From Serilophus lunatus (taxonomy: Eukaryota > Chordata > Aves > Passeriformes > Eurylaimidae): 64,000 nucleotides of DNA. The translations under genes were made by a program, and so were the position numbers. The DNA lies in assembly GCA_013399895.1 (NCBI GenBank), contig VXBA01004387.1, positions 1,100,298 through 1,164,297 of the forward strand. The letters run 5' to 3'. Within the stretch, counting starts at the first letter, position 1. Each line of letters starts with the position of its first letter. Below the pieces are notes generated by a model. That model was given only the letters and a program-made list of their open reading frames with translations, made no database searches and was not told where the DNA came from. Positions 36,128 through 49,600 of this stretch are shown here, piece by piece.

Positions 36128-39100
36128 GGAGGATTCCCTTCCATGGAAGGGAAATTATTCCTCCTGCTGCTGCTTTGCCTGACAGTTTTGTTCACCAAAT
36201 AGTTTTCGAGTTCAATTTGAAGAATAAGCTCTGGATTCCAATTCTCTGTTAAAAAAAAAAAAGGAGGAATATCTGGAAGGGAACTATTTTCCTAAAGCAC
36301 CACATAGAGTGCTGGTAATTGGAAGTCCTGAAAAGGTCACTTTTGTTGTCTCAATGGATAAAGACATAGAGAATAATCATCTGCACAACTAAGGCTGGAG
36401 GAAAACATCAAGTAACTACATAAAATAAAGCAAGGCCAAACCACATGTAAAAATCAAGAAAGCATCGAAAAAGTCATAAGCTCCATATTCCTTCAAAAAG
36501 GAGAAAATGAAACAGAGGTACTGAAAAAAAAAAAAGGAAAGGGAAAACATAACCCAAAAACCCCCAAGAAACCTAAATTTAGCTGGTTTCAAAGAGGTCT
36601 GTGCTGGATGGAAGCCCAGTCTGGATACGCTTTCTTACTCCCTGTATCACTCTGTAGTCACAACCTTTCATTCTTCAGCTGGAAAAGGAAACGAGCCCCA
36701 AATTTCATGGACAGTAAAGAAAGAAATGTGAAGAAACCAAAGAAAGAAGTTAAACAAAAAAAGGGGCCAGTCTGTTTATAACAGAATCAAAAGTACTTTA
36801 AATAGACAAGCAACCCTGAATTAAAAGGTTTAGATCATTAACTTGTTTTTCTGTGCTCCTATAATGCTGTGAAACGCTGGCTTTGTTGTTAATCAAAAGG
36901 GAGCCATATTGGGAATTAGGTTCCTAAACAACCCAGGCATTCTACACAGATATTATACAAATCCCAGGCCAAATCCACACAATCTGCCTCAAGAGCAGCC
37001 ACCTTTTTTCAAGGAAGAAAAACAGCACAGCAAAGGGTTTCTCACAGGAAGCTGCCTGAAAAGCTTTAATGGTACTTGAGATGGATTGAAAATAGGAAAA
37101 GGAAGGGGGAAAAAATCTTAATGAATGTCTCATCATCCTAAAGACACTCAATGCTTCCTTTACCCTTCTTTTAATACTATATATCTGTAAGCTTAGGGGT
37201 TTTATTTGGTTTTTTTCTACATGTTGGCCAAGCACAATAACAGAAATGATGAAATTACCAAGTGTATTTTGTGTTCAGTATCTGGCCTGAGCCTCAGTCA
37301 ATACATTTTAAGAGAAACAGCAAGGCTTTAATGAAGAACAAGCCTATTGAAGTCCCAGAGAGCAGATTTCATTAATAGCAATTTTCCTGCAGCAACTTGG
37401 AATAAAAAAAGGGAAAGAAAAAAAAAATCCTCAAAAAAAACCCAGCTCAGTTTTAAATTAAGACTGAGGTGCAATTAATTTTTTTAAGAATAGTTTAATA
37501 ATACATTCTTGGTTCTTGCAGAAAGGCACAGGATTAGTTTTGTGTATTGTTGTCTGATTAGTTGCTGTTCATGCAATCAAAGCCTCTCTGAAAGTGTTTC
37601 CCTCTCCCATATTCCCCTGGATCCACATTTGCCCAGCCAGCACTGACAGGATCTACTGAGGGCACTCCAAATGTCTCTAATTTGTTTTCTTTTACTTGTT
37701 TGGATTCTAATGATTAACTATGAACTGCTGAACCCCCCTCTCCCCTCTCAAGGCACATTTAATGACTCAGTGCCCTCCATTCCCAACTTCAGGTGGTTTT
37801 CCATGTGTAAACCAACGGAATATTTCAATGCAGAGAAAGGAGGAATTTACAGATGTCCTTCCTACACAAGGATGAGCTGCTTTACTTACATACAGAGAGA
37901 GGAGTCCCAAGGCAGTCAGGGATACTCAGAAAACTCCAGGATTAAGTCAGCCCCCTTCAGATGACTTCATTCTTAGACTCACACATAGGAAAATACAGAG
38001 CAAACAAAAAGAAGCACTAAACTAGAAAGGGAGAATGAAAATGTGTAAAAGAGATGCTGAATGGGACTAAAGTCTAAGATGATTCTTCCTTGAAAAGAAG
38101 CATTCAGGAGGTCAAGCATTTAATTTGTAAATATGTATTTGGAAGCATAGCTTTATCTGATACACACAAACCTCAATAAAAAAATATCTAAACCAGAACT
38201 CATAATGCACAGGCCAAACATGATAAAAAAATTCAGCTATGACAACTGAAAAAGCTGTGACTACTAAACATATGTCCCAATAACCATTGCCTGCCAACCT
38301 GTATTTTCTAAAACATTCAGTTGCTTAACTGCAAAGGATGTAATTACAAGTGATACAAGTCAAAAATTAAAAACTGGAATGCTACAAAAAGGAATGAAAT
38401 TATTTCTGACAGCAAAGTCCTTCTTCAAAATCTGACTACAGTAATATTAAGATATGTGGACAATTATGGTTAAAGAAAACCCCACAATTTTCTGTTGTGC
38501 TGCTGCACCCATCCAGAAATTGGAAAAATTCCCCCTTCACTCCTCCAGCCTTTCCAAGTAGGAAACTCCTGCAGTAAACAGGAGTTGTGTGTGCACAGGG
38601 CTGCTGTACGAGGCCAAAAGAGCACAAAGAATGCAGTCAAGCATCAACATTATTTCTACAGCTCAAGGAGTCGTTGATTCACTGTCAAAGGACGAGCAAC
38701 AAACAAGCCAAAGTTTAAGTCTGCTAGAAATATCCAATATTTTTTCATCCAGCAGAGTCCTGAACTCAAGTTACCTCCCGACACGTGGACAGCGCGTTTA
38801 TCTGTCTGTGGCTGTACTCACAGACTGCATCCTATGGACCACTCCAGGGATACTTTCTACTGCAATTCATCACCCCCATCCCATGGCAAACGTGCCCTCT
38901 CAAGAGCATTTCCACTGGAGAACCCCAAGTGAGGAGGCATGAGCTTAACAGCCCTGGGGACCCCGTGCAAGGCAGGTCCCTTGGGTCAAGTGTTTGCCTT
39001 TCCACGGGCTGCCAGGGAAGAGATTTTCAGATCAGAGTTCAAGAGCTGTGCATGGAACACAATAAAGCCAGTTCAGGCTGAGGTTTGGTTTCCCATGTGC

Positions 39101-41249
39101 CTGCACTCCTTCTCTCCACCACAGCTCAGGACTTGCATTATTTCCACTGAAATATCACAGATTCAAGGTCTGAATTCCTGGTCACAGCTAAACCCATGTC
39201 AAAACACTCCTACTAATAATCCTAATTCAGCCTTTCAGACTTCCATTGGAGAGAAATAAAAAAGTCTTATGTCTCAATTTAAGCTGCTGTTCTCTTATTA
39301 ATTTTATTAAGGGACTTCCAAAAATCCATGGATGCCACAGCTCAGGAGTCTGACAGAAGTTTATTTACAAGTGCAGCCTTACACTGGATAAATGTTACCT
39401 ACTGAGACGTGGAAAACCCAATCCACTGGTCCTGCTTTTGTACCTGTTTTCTGGGAGTCTACAAAACCACCATCATCTCATCCCCCCAAAACCCGAGCCA
39501 CGCTTTTCCAGACATTTTATTCTACTGATACTCAAAGGCAAAGTGGATTAAGTTGAGGATAAAAGTGAAGAAAGAAAACAACAATGTGCTTTGTTGTTGG
39601 AGGGAGGGCTGAATTCCCAAAGCAGCCATCACTGACAGACTCACTTCCACCGAGGAAAAAAGGGAGGCCTGAAAGGGCCGGACAAAAGAAATCCCAGCAG
39701 ACAAAGAAAAAACAAATTAAAAGCCCCATTATAAAACACAGATGCTATAAGGAAAATAAACTTCCCAAGATTTAGTGGTTTTTGACAAAGCTGGACATCT
39801 GTGGAAAAGCCATCAGGAGCAGCTCCCAGGTATGGCTGGACAGGCACCTCCTCCCTCCTCACCATCGCCTGGCTGGCAGAGAACCCTCTGGGAAGAGCCA
39901 CCCTCAGCTCTCCACACACCTCCACCACTGCAAAGGTCATTTCTCAACTGTGACAATTTTTATTTATGATTATTTTAAACGTTAAACCTGTAAGATACTC
40001 TTAAGGGCCAAGCACGAGATTCAAACATTTGATCAAATCACACTTTTCTCAGTTTTCAAACTGTGTTGTTGCACAAGAAAGGAAAGCTATTCCAAGCAGA
40101 AAAAGCTGAAGACTTGCAAGCTTCTAACACTGCTTGAAAAGCAATCAATCAACTGAAAGCAATTAATACAGTAACTTGTCCTCTTCTGATCAACTAAGAG
40201 CCTTGATGAATTCAGGCCAGATTTCAAATTGGTCAGTGTTTGAACAGAGTACTCGAGGGCACTGCTGTCAGAGACCATTTCTGAGGAAGGAGGAGGAAAA
40301 GCACTGATTTTTGCCACTACCAATGACATTATTCAACATCCTGATGCAGCACAAGAGGGATTCCCACCATCCCCGGGAGCACGTTGTGCATCAGCACCGT
40401 GTGGGCAGAGTTATGCAAAGAGCCTCCCTGGGATTCTGAAGGAATTATGTTGATGCAGCCCCACTCATGGCTCTGCCTGCTCTTTAGTCCACACATAATT
40501 CCACATTAATGCAACCAAATCACTTCTTATCTCATTTAAACTGAGTCGGAGTGTATTGGTACCACAGATCCCATCCGTGCACGGGAAGGGAACTCATTAA
40601 TTCAGAGCCAAGTTTAAAATCAAAACTACACCCTCACACCTGAGGGATGAAAATACCAAATTACCACCAAACTGAAATGAAATCAATTAAATTTTAGCAT
40701 GTATAGGACATGTCTCACCGTTGCAGATTTTTTTTTTTTGGTGTCAAGAGATTCCTCTCTGTCAGTGAGCAAAGCAAAGAGAACTTGGCACAGACAATTT
40801 CTTCTGGGAGGAAAGTAATGACCAGAAGGATTTTAGTTTCTCTATACACTTTACACAAAAAACTGAAGTGGTATCAAGCACCTCTCAGCCTTATAATAAA
40901 ATGTTGATTTTTTCCATTTTTCTTCTATTATTCCAATACAAAAAGCTTAGTAATGCAGTGTCATTGAAATTCAAACCCCACTTGATTAGCTTTTATATCT
41001 TACAGTTTTAACAGACTCCATTTCAAAGGGTACCATGTAGTCTACTGATATTAACACTACATATAAACATCTATAATTTGGGAAATAAAACAGTAACTCC
41101 AGGCTATGCAATCATGTGGAGCCCAAGTTACAGGAAAATGAACCGTGTTTGGCCATTATTTCTCTTTAGTGTAACACTGAAGATTCCTCAGCTAAACATT
41201 CCCTAATCACACAATACAAGGGAAATAAAACCCTTTGTAACAGGCCAAC

Positions 41250-41267
41250 AAAAAAAAAAAAAAAAAA
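41250..41267. repeat. Poly-A tract
   Basis: About 18 consecutive A on the plus strand, with no recognisable retrocopy beside it. Confidence 0.93.
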
Positions 41268-44200
41268 GGCAGGAAAACCAGAAGTGTCACAAATGTGGTG
41301 GTTTATTTTCCTTTGCTTTTTATTCGACACAAAAAGTTTCCCGGATGAGAATGGAAAGCTTCCCAGCTTCGGTTCCAAGACTTTCACCCTCGTTTCTGAC
41401 CTTTTCTCAGACATGTTCCAGTAGAATCTGTAATCTACTACAGTCGGAAGGGGAAACAGCAGCACCCTGGTGAGAAACGTTGCCTTGTGACCCGAGGAGG
41501 GAACCCAGCGGAAGCAACGCTGGCTCACGTTGGGAGAGCCTGACACACAGACTCCACAGAGCTTGTCCTGAGAAACACACTCAGCTCCACCAGCCCCAAC
41601 TCCTGCCAAAGTGGGCTTTTTCTTTCACGTTTTGTTTGATTCAGTCCAACGTGAGTTATCTTTCTTTGGAAAAGGCGAGATGTTTTCCTAGAAAAAGTCA
41701 GGAAACTCATTATTTTAGTTAACGATCGCCACTCCAAGTTGCATTGCCATTTCCTTGAGTTGTGTCCTATCAAATTTAAACTCATTTCACACCCTAACCC
41801 TCAGTACTTCCAATATAATTAGACCTATTAAAGGAGGAATATTATGTCTTAGCTCCTGCATGTAGATACACTTCATGCAGCAATTTTTCTCTCAGCTGAA
41901 CTGGTGTAAATCCAAAACCTGTCACTAACTCGATTCCATTGGAATGGATGGGAGAAAACAACACAGACAGTTGTTTTTGTAACATTTAAAACTGCTTGAT
42001 ATCAAACCTTTGGAAACACAGCTGCATTAAATCTCTGACTGTCCTCAGGAAGCAGATCTCTCCCTCCGTTTGCATCCAGGCAAGGAATGTGATGGTGACA
42101 GAGGGTTCTGCCCAAACGTGCAAGTGCCAGCCCCGTTGTCTGAGGCATTGACGAGACAGAGTCCTCTGCCCTCTCACCCCAGCTCCTTGAGCTTCAGCTC
42201 TTCCAACTGCTCATCAGCACCTTCCACTCAAAATCCAAACACGGCCCCATAACAAATGGTCCCTTCCTCCTTCTTGAGTTTTTCTTCTGCTCTCTTCAAT
42301 CTCAAAAACTTTGTCCCGGGGTTTAAAGTGTCCCATTGTTGCCCAATGTCCTCACTGGGTAACATAATTCCCTCTCCACAAGTTAGGAGAGGGAAGGAGC
42401 TGCCACGACCCCTTTGCTGCCTGTGCCTCTGCATGGCCAAAGATGGATTATAAAAAGAACAGTTCCAACCTCAACTCTACCTGGGATTTGAAGCTGTCAT
42501 TTACTTCTGCAACTAGTGATGTACAGCTGGTCATTTTTTTCTACCTCCATGTGTATTTCTTCCTGTCCTGCATGGAAAAGAAATTACACTGGCAGTCCAG
42601 AGGAACCGAAAGGGAGAGGAAACCATTTTGCCAGAACAGCAACAACGTTCTGGGCCCCACGGCACCTCTCACAGCAGCTGTGAGGACAGTGTCAACTGCC
42701 TTGTGCAAAAATGACCTCCTTGAAAATCTGACACAACTATCTGCTTCTTCCCTTGCTCTTTGCCCTCCTCATTTTGTACAGACACCAGTTTGCTGTGCTA
42801 AAGGAGCCGTACAACAAAGGTGTCTTGAAGCATTTCCTCAGAAAACAACCCCTCTGCCACACACATGAGTCTGGCATAATAATCATCTTTCGGGACTTAT
42901 TTGACTAAAAATACTGTTGGTACAAAGCTCAAGTCCATTTATGGGCAAAACTAGAAATAAACCCAACTAAACTGGTTTGCCAGCTGTTGGCCCCGGGCTT
43001 TGCACAGGCAGCGGCGGCAACGCTTCAGCAGGGCTGTTCCAGATGGTGGCTCCCAGCCCCATGAGCCCAACTGGCCATCCTGCTCCTGGGCCATGTCCAG
43101 CAAGCGCCAGGCACAGGCAGGGCCAGCTCCAGACCTTGCCATCTTCTTTAAGCCAGACCTTGCACCTTTTAACTCTCCACAGATGGAGAGACTCCCAGAC
43201 TCGTTTTTTGTAGCTAATGGGAGTGTTTTGCCAACATGAAGGGGCAGTGCCATCCTCCCCTCTGCTCTGGGCCAGAGGCTGTGGCTGCAGCTACCACAGT
43301 ACTGGACTTGGGTTTGCAAACTCTTGCAAGGACAGGCCTATGTGAGCTCAGACTAGCACTGCACTAATGAGGTTATCGTGCAGGCACTGTGCAGAGACTC
43401 TGGTGCTCCAATGTCTTGCACATGGGAATTTTGCTCACACTGTCTGCTGGTGAATGATGAAGCGCTTGAGAAAACAAGTATGTACTACTGCTGCCCCTTG
43501 TCACATCTATCCATCATAATTCATATCAGCTCAGCTTGCAATCCAAAGCCTTCTTTCAGGGATGGCTCCAAGATGCTCCAGAATTGTGAAAATCAGAAAA
43601 TTTGTGTGTCTCATGCTTCTCTTTCAAATGATACAGAATAAAATGATCTTTATGATCCTAATTTTTATTTTATTGGGACAGTACAGTCAGGAAAACTGAT
43701 TAGGTTGCCTAAGAAACTGCAAAGTGATTGGGTTGGGAATTTCAGGACAACTCCGTGTGCAGCTGTGTTGGGGGAGAAGACGTGGAAAGTTTAATGGCAG
43801 CCCCTTACCCAGAGGGGTGAGCTAATTAGAACTGAAAACTGATGACAAATTACACATTAATACATCTGTGATTTTTTTATCTCTGCCTGATTTTCCCTCT
43901 AGTTTCAACCAGTAACACAAATATTCTAGCATCTGAATTCAATCCGGGTTGAATACATGAGATTTACCCCAAGTTATGTGGGGAAAAAAAAAAAAAGTGC
44001 CTTGAGAATCACTGCATTTGAGAACTTGATAATAATATCCATGAGTAATTATAATAAATGGCTTGTCTGAAACACCCATAGAATAGGAACTGAAGCAAAC
44101 CATAGCAATCTCTCCCTCTTGCACCCTCCACACACCCTGAGCAGCTCTGCTCTTTTACCCATGACCATTAAGGATGTTTTCTGGCTCTGTGACAGCATCG

Positions 44201-46249
44201 TGACTCAGGTCATGAGAAGTGTCAAAGATGCATTTCCTTGAGATGGGAAAAAGCAACTGATTTTAACAGCCCACGAAGACTAAGCAAAAAAGAATAAGCC
44301 CAATCAGCATATTTAAGGGTAAAGATAAACCTTTTGAAAGATACAAGTATATTTTATTTCCAATCTCAATGCTTACGTTTCTTTCCATAAAGTGTTTACA
44401 TTTTTCAGGCTACCAAAAATGTACAGTTGATTAAATGCCTTACTTAAGAAAAATAAACTGAAAAACAAAGGCAACAGGGCAGCACCCATTTACTGCAGAA
44501 CCCATCACCAATCCTGTAGGCAAGGAATCTGATTCGGGCTGCAGGCACGAGGGAACAGCCCTGCCTTCCCACAACACCCACTGCCAGGCAAAGCAGAAGG
44601 TGTTTGGCCTTGAACTCAGCAGCTCCATCAGATAAAATGATTGTTCCCACCAGCTCTTGTCCCATTCCTTCCCCTCGTTGGTTACTAACACGGAGCTTCG
44701 CATGCTTTCACCTTCCCCCATGCCAAACCTTCCTTGTCATACAACACACTCCAGACTTAAACCTCCTTCTTCAGCTGATACTGTCTCTTGAAAAACTCTA
44801 GATTCTACTTTCTCACCTTCTGATCAAACATACTACAGGCTTGTATCAGGTGAGCAAAGCTACTTTTTGTCATTTCCCTGCTCGCAGCTCCCTCGAGCCA
44901 CTTACATTCCTTGACCCACCAACTCATGTCTGGACTACCCTGTCTCTCCTGTACCAGACCCCTCTGCTCCTGACCTGATTCCAGCCCTTCCCCTTTAACC
45001 ATTCCTGCATCACTCCTTCAGTGACTGGCTCTTTTCAGCTGGCTTGTGATTTCAAAGCTCAATTTTAGTGCCTGCTTTTATGCTGATTGCACTAGTTTCT
45101 CCCTACAACAGCATTCAGCTGGACATAAGTGTACCTAATCCTTTGCACAGACATATAAAGCACGCTGAGAAGACAAAGCTGAGCACATTCCTTCTCCTGG
45201 ATCATTAATATTATTTATCAATTTCCAATTGGCAACTGAAAGCCTGATCAAAGTGATGCATCAGCTGCAGGATGTTCTTACTACTTACAATGTATGAGAA
45301 GGAAATGCACCACCCTGTCTTTGATATATCTGCTTAACTGGGGAGATTTGTGGATGGAAAAACATGGGTTTACTGTAAATTAACCATAAAATGTCCTTTT
45401 ATCAAGTCATTTTCAGACAAACACTTTAAACTCCAACTACCACTTCTTGGCCTCCCTCAGTACCTGCCTCGGACACATCAGCACTTGACCTTATCAAAAT
45501 TTTCTTCAATTTGAGGTTACCAAGACTGAACTCATCCATCTTGACAGGGAAACTTCAGTGGGACACTCACATCTGTGGTAATCCAACTCCTGCCTGCCTT
45601 CCCCTTTCCTCTCCCCCCTCGATCCATCTTTGCCACCGTGGTCCCCTGCGTGCTGCCTCTCCCCAGCAATCTGCTGTGACCACTGCTTCAACATTTGCTG
45701 GGATAAATCGCTCAGCCACGGGTCCTTACACTCCGTATCTCAAGAGCCACGACTCCCTTCTAATGCCTGTCTCCTTCAATTTTCAATTAATCCAGATTAT
45801 TCACAACTTCTCTTTCAAATATCACATATATTCGCCCCAGTCTGTGATCTATGCTGGTTACAAAAACCTTTGAAACACCTGATGTACAGACAGAAACTTC
45901 CCCTGTGACAGAATTTATCAGTCTACTTATGTGAAGGCAACGGATCTTTTCCTTCCACTTCAGAAACTATCCAAAATACACCAGCCACTTCTTTCACACC
46001 ACTGATTCTCTACCCGTTACTAAAAAAAAAAAAAGAAAAAAGGCAGCTAAAAACACAGTTCATTTACAACCAGTAAGCTGCTGGCCGGTTCCCAGCCCTA
46101 CACGTGAGGCTGCTCTGGGCACTTCCATCATCAGCCCTAGGACCGCTCCAGAAGGAAAGAATCATCACAGGATCACAGAACGGTCCCTAAACATCATCAG
46201 CAGAAAATTACCACCAGGTAAATTAACTTTGTTTTTCCCAACCGCCTTA

Positions 46250-46620
46250 AAAAACTTGAAGAGGAAACGCTTCAGGTGCGAAACGAAGGCAATCGCCGGG
46301 TGCTTCACGCAGCGTCCCCGCGGAGGGTTTCTATTTTTTAATTCAATCGATATTTATGTTTATACGAGCAGCTCGGTGTCTGTGTTAGTGAGAAAAGAAG
46401 GGGTTTTTATTCTAGTCCGTGTGTCAGAGCGGCCCCAGCGCAGGGTCCCCTCAGGGCCGGCCCCGCCTGAGGCGCCATGGCCGGGGGGAGGGCGCCCCCT
46501 GCAGGGCGAGGCGGGAAACGGCGGGAGCGCTGAGGGGGCCGAGGGAGCCGCGGCATTTTCCGATCGAAAACTGATTAAAAAAAAATCCCTTTCCTATTAA
46601 AAATTGATAAATAATGACAT
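46250..46620. promoter_or_regulatory. Isolated intronic CpG island (candidate promoter or enhancer)
   Basis: By hand I count about 30 CpG dinucleotides between 46268 and 46566, against a few per kilobase in neighbouring intron. The densest part, 46430-46570, is also G+C rich (GGCCGGCCCCGCCTGAGGCG, GGGAAACGGCGGGAGCGC). Such islands usually mark unmethylated promoters. Possible products are a nested or antisense lncRNA or an alternative BCAS3 first exon. No TATA box or known gene start is recognisable. An ATG in good context at 46477 opens only 18 codons. GT donor-like sites (GTGAGA at 46630, GTGAGT at 46652) follow on the plus strand. The role is inferred; the composition is seen. Confidence 0.7.
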
Positions 46621-49600
46621 TAATGATCCGTGAGAGGGAACGTGCTTAGCCGTGAGTCTTTCTCGGTGTGCTTCATGTGTCCCGTGCTGAGGGTTCTGTG
46701 CGCTCGTGTGTTTGAAGGAGTGTGTGTTTTAATGTTTTAAGGAGAAATGAGTGGGATCAGCGTAAAAGAGGTTTCTAAAATTGAGCTTTCAAATAAGAAG
46801 ACAGAGGCGTTCAGGGACAAAACTGGGCTTCGAAAAGGACTTATATGAAATTATGTTTAAATAAGAAATACCCGAGTGTGATGCTGTGGGAGAAGCACGA
46901 CAGTCACACAAACGGGAATGTTGAAAAATTGTATTAAAACTACGGGCCCACGCTGCAGCTGGAGTTGCTGTTTTCACACATTTCTACAAAGTACTTTTGT
47001 TGAGAGACACTAGAGATTACAAAGAGAAGAATTAAACTCAATAGAGAGTTTTGAAAGAACAGTTTTCTGTTCGTGTTCACAGCGTTTCGTGTTAAATTCT
47101 GTGAAGGAACTGCCCTCTGGTGCTTTACGTTATTATACAGTTAATTTTCTTTGAAACTATTTTTGTCTGCCTCTCTCTAAATAGGTGGTTTCTTAAGTGA
47201 GTGTTACTTAAAGGAAACCAATCTGTTTTTCAGGAAGGGCTGATGATGTCAGTCCTTTCAACTCTGCTTTCCCATAAGAATTCTTCTAGTAAAAGGAGTT
47301 TCACTCTGGGAAATAGTGAAAAGTAACATGAAAATATTTAAAGCATCTCAGGCTGCGTGTTTATCAAACTGTCAGTTTTATGCTTGGATTTTAATTATGT
47401 CACAATTGTAACAAATAAAGGCGAAGTGAGACAAAACATTTTGACTTTTAAAATTAGAAAAGATTTTGCAATGAAAAACATGCCAGACTAGTATTGTTAT
47501 AAAGAGATAAATATAAGCCTGAATGCACTGTATCCAGAACAACACGGTTTTTTATAATTCTAATTTATCTATTCCACCTCAGCATCAATATTAAATCTGA
47601 AACAGAACCACGGTGCATTATGAAGGGTTTTTTGGCAAAATTGCACCGTCCAAATACATACTTCCATCCCCAACAAAAGGCAAGACAAGTTCTGAGAGTA
47701 TCATAATATTATGGAATGTTTTTAGCAGGTGTGGATGTGTAGGTGTAGCAATATGTGTTTAACTTACTGAATTATTATTATTTCTTGTGATACTTGAAAT
47801 TCCTGCAGCCAACGACACAGAAACTCCAAGCAGAGCTACAGAGACTTTATTTCACTTACTGCTGGTACAAGAAGTAACAATAATAATATTATATAAATTT
47901 AAATTTGCAGAATCAAAACAATAGGAGTTATATATAGTTTTCAATCTTCCAAGCAGAGCATTATGTTTTTACAGCTAACTGCTCCTTGCTATTCCCATAC
48001 AGGAATCCTGAAGAAAACAGGGACACATCTGCATCCCCAAGGACACAGTTCTGCTTTGACTACTCATCCCTTCATCCACACAACGTACCTGTGAGACAGG
48101 TAAGGCCCATAAACCTCATTTTGTACAAGTAAAAAGGTCACATAAGGCCACATTCTACCCTAATGCACACCCCCACAACCAAGTGGTGTCATAATATTCT
48201 TATAAAAGCCCACAAAAGGATCCCAACCTAACTCAGCTTTTCCTGATAACTGACAACAAAAATACAAACAGAACAGCTCAAAGAAAATCTCTGTCTGCTA
48301 CAAAACGTGCAAAGGAAATACCTCTTTATAATCCTCTATTTAACAGTTTACTTCATTCTGCTAAAAAGAACAAAGCCAAAGTGTGATTCCTTTGGAAATT
48401 AAACCATCACCGCCCTCAGTGAAGGCTGACATTGTGTGGGTAAACAGTTCCTGGGGTGCTCCAACAAAATGGAAATAGATTCCCTTGCTACTACATACAC
48501 AGCAAACAGTTTCATTTTGAAAACAGAAGGTAAAAAACAAGTGAGAAAAATATGACAGAGCATGAACTCTGAAAATATTTACAAGAACAAAAGCTAATCA
48601 CGAGTTACCATCAATAAGTTACAACTGCTAATCAAAAAAAAAAAAAAAGAAGACAACAAGCCAGTGCTTTGTGCACAACAGTCCAGTCTTTTGGCCTAAG
48701 GTTGTAGCAATGAAACTTTAATGCCAAAGAAATATTAGAAGAAGGATCAAGAGCAGCTTTTTTAACTCATTAGGGTTTATTTAAGGTTTTCTAGATTGCA
48801 AAGGACATAAGGGGAAAATCGTGATGACACGACTCCACACAAAAAAATCCTCCAGTTTGCCACAATCTCATCTCAATCAGTCACTTCATCAACAACTTGT
48901 CCCAGTGCAGTGGTGCCCCCCAGGACACAGTCTTTGGGTTCATTTCCATCATAATCAGCTGCACGGATGATTAGGGAGAGTAGCAGTTGTTCTTCCTGAA
49001 GAAAACTACAAAATTAAAGTAATTCCATACTCGGAGAACCCAGAGATTATTCTTGTTGTCACACAGCAGAAAGCTCCCAGATAAAATCAGCTGAATAAAA
49101 TTTATCAAGGACTGTAGAGTGAGCTAAAAGTAAAGCAAAGAATGAAACCCAGAACTGCTCTTTTCTGATTCGAGGACTAGTTTACACTCCTGTCACCAGC
49201 CCGTCATAACTCCTCCAAACAACAATAATTTAACTTTATAATATGGCAAGGAGCTGTTACAACCTGAGTAAACACATCTTAGCTCACAAATTAAAATAAT
49301 CATCAGTCTCTGGCTAATCCAGCTGCCACACACACACACAATCTCTCTGCTGAAAGTCACCGTGAACTTCAGGGGTTTTTTTAACAAGTTGATGATAAAT
49401 GGCTTTTTATAAAAAGCCTGTAATAGAGTTCAATATCCTGCCTGCCTGCAGCCAGGTAAACTGAAAGATTACTGACATGAAAAAAGCAGCAATAAAATTA
49501 CAGAAAAATATTACAATGTTTTTCCAAATGGATTCTTTAAAATGAAACAAATTTATCTTTTTTTTTTTTCCTAAGACTTTTTTAAGACAATGCCACTAAG

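Noticed and set aside
41250..41267. Poly-A tract as the tail of a processed pseudogene
   Set aside because: The adjoining sequence shows no gene-like frame or recognisable transcript, so it is treated as a plain mononucleotide run.
46157..46200. Possible CR1 3' end next to the CpG island (GAATCATCACAGGATCACAG)
   Set aside because: Only about 25 bp resemble CR1 and the expected GGTTGGAAGGGACC block is absent.
46477..46533. 18-codon ORF with a good Kozak context in the CpG island
   Set aside because: Ends in TGA after 18 Gly/Arg/Pro-rich codons typical of GC-rich non-coding DNA; no support as a real peptide.
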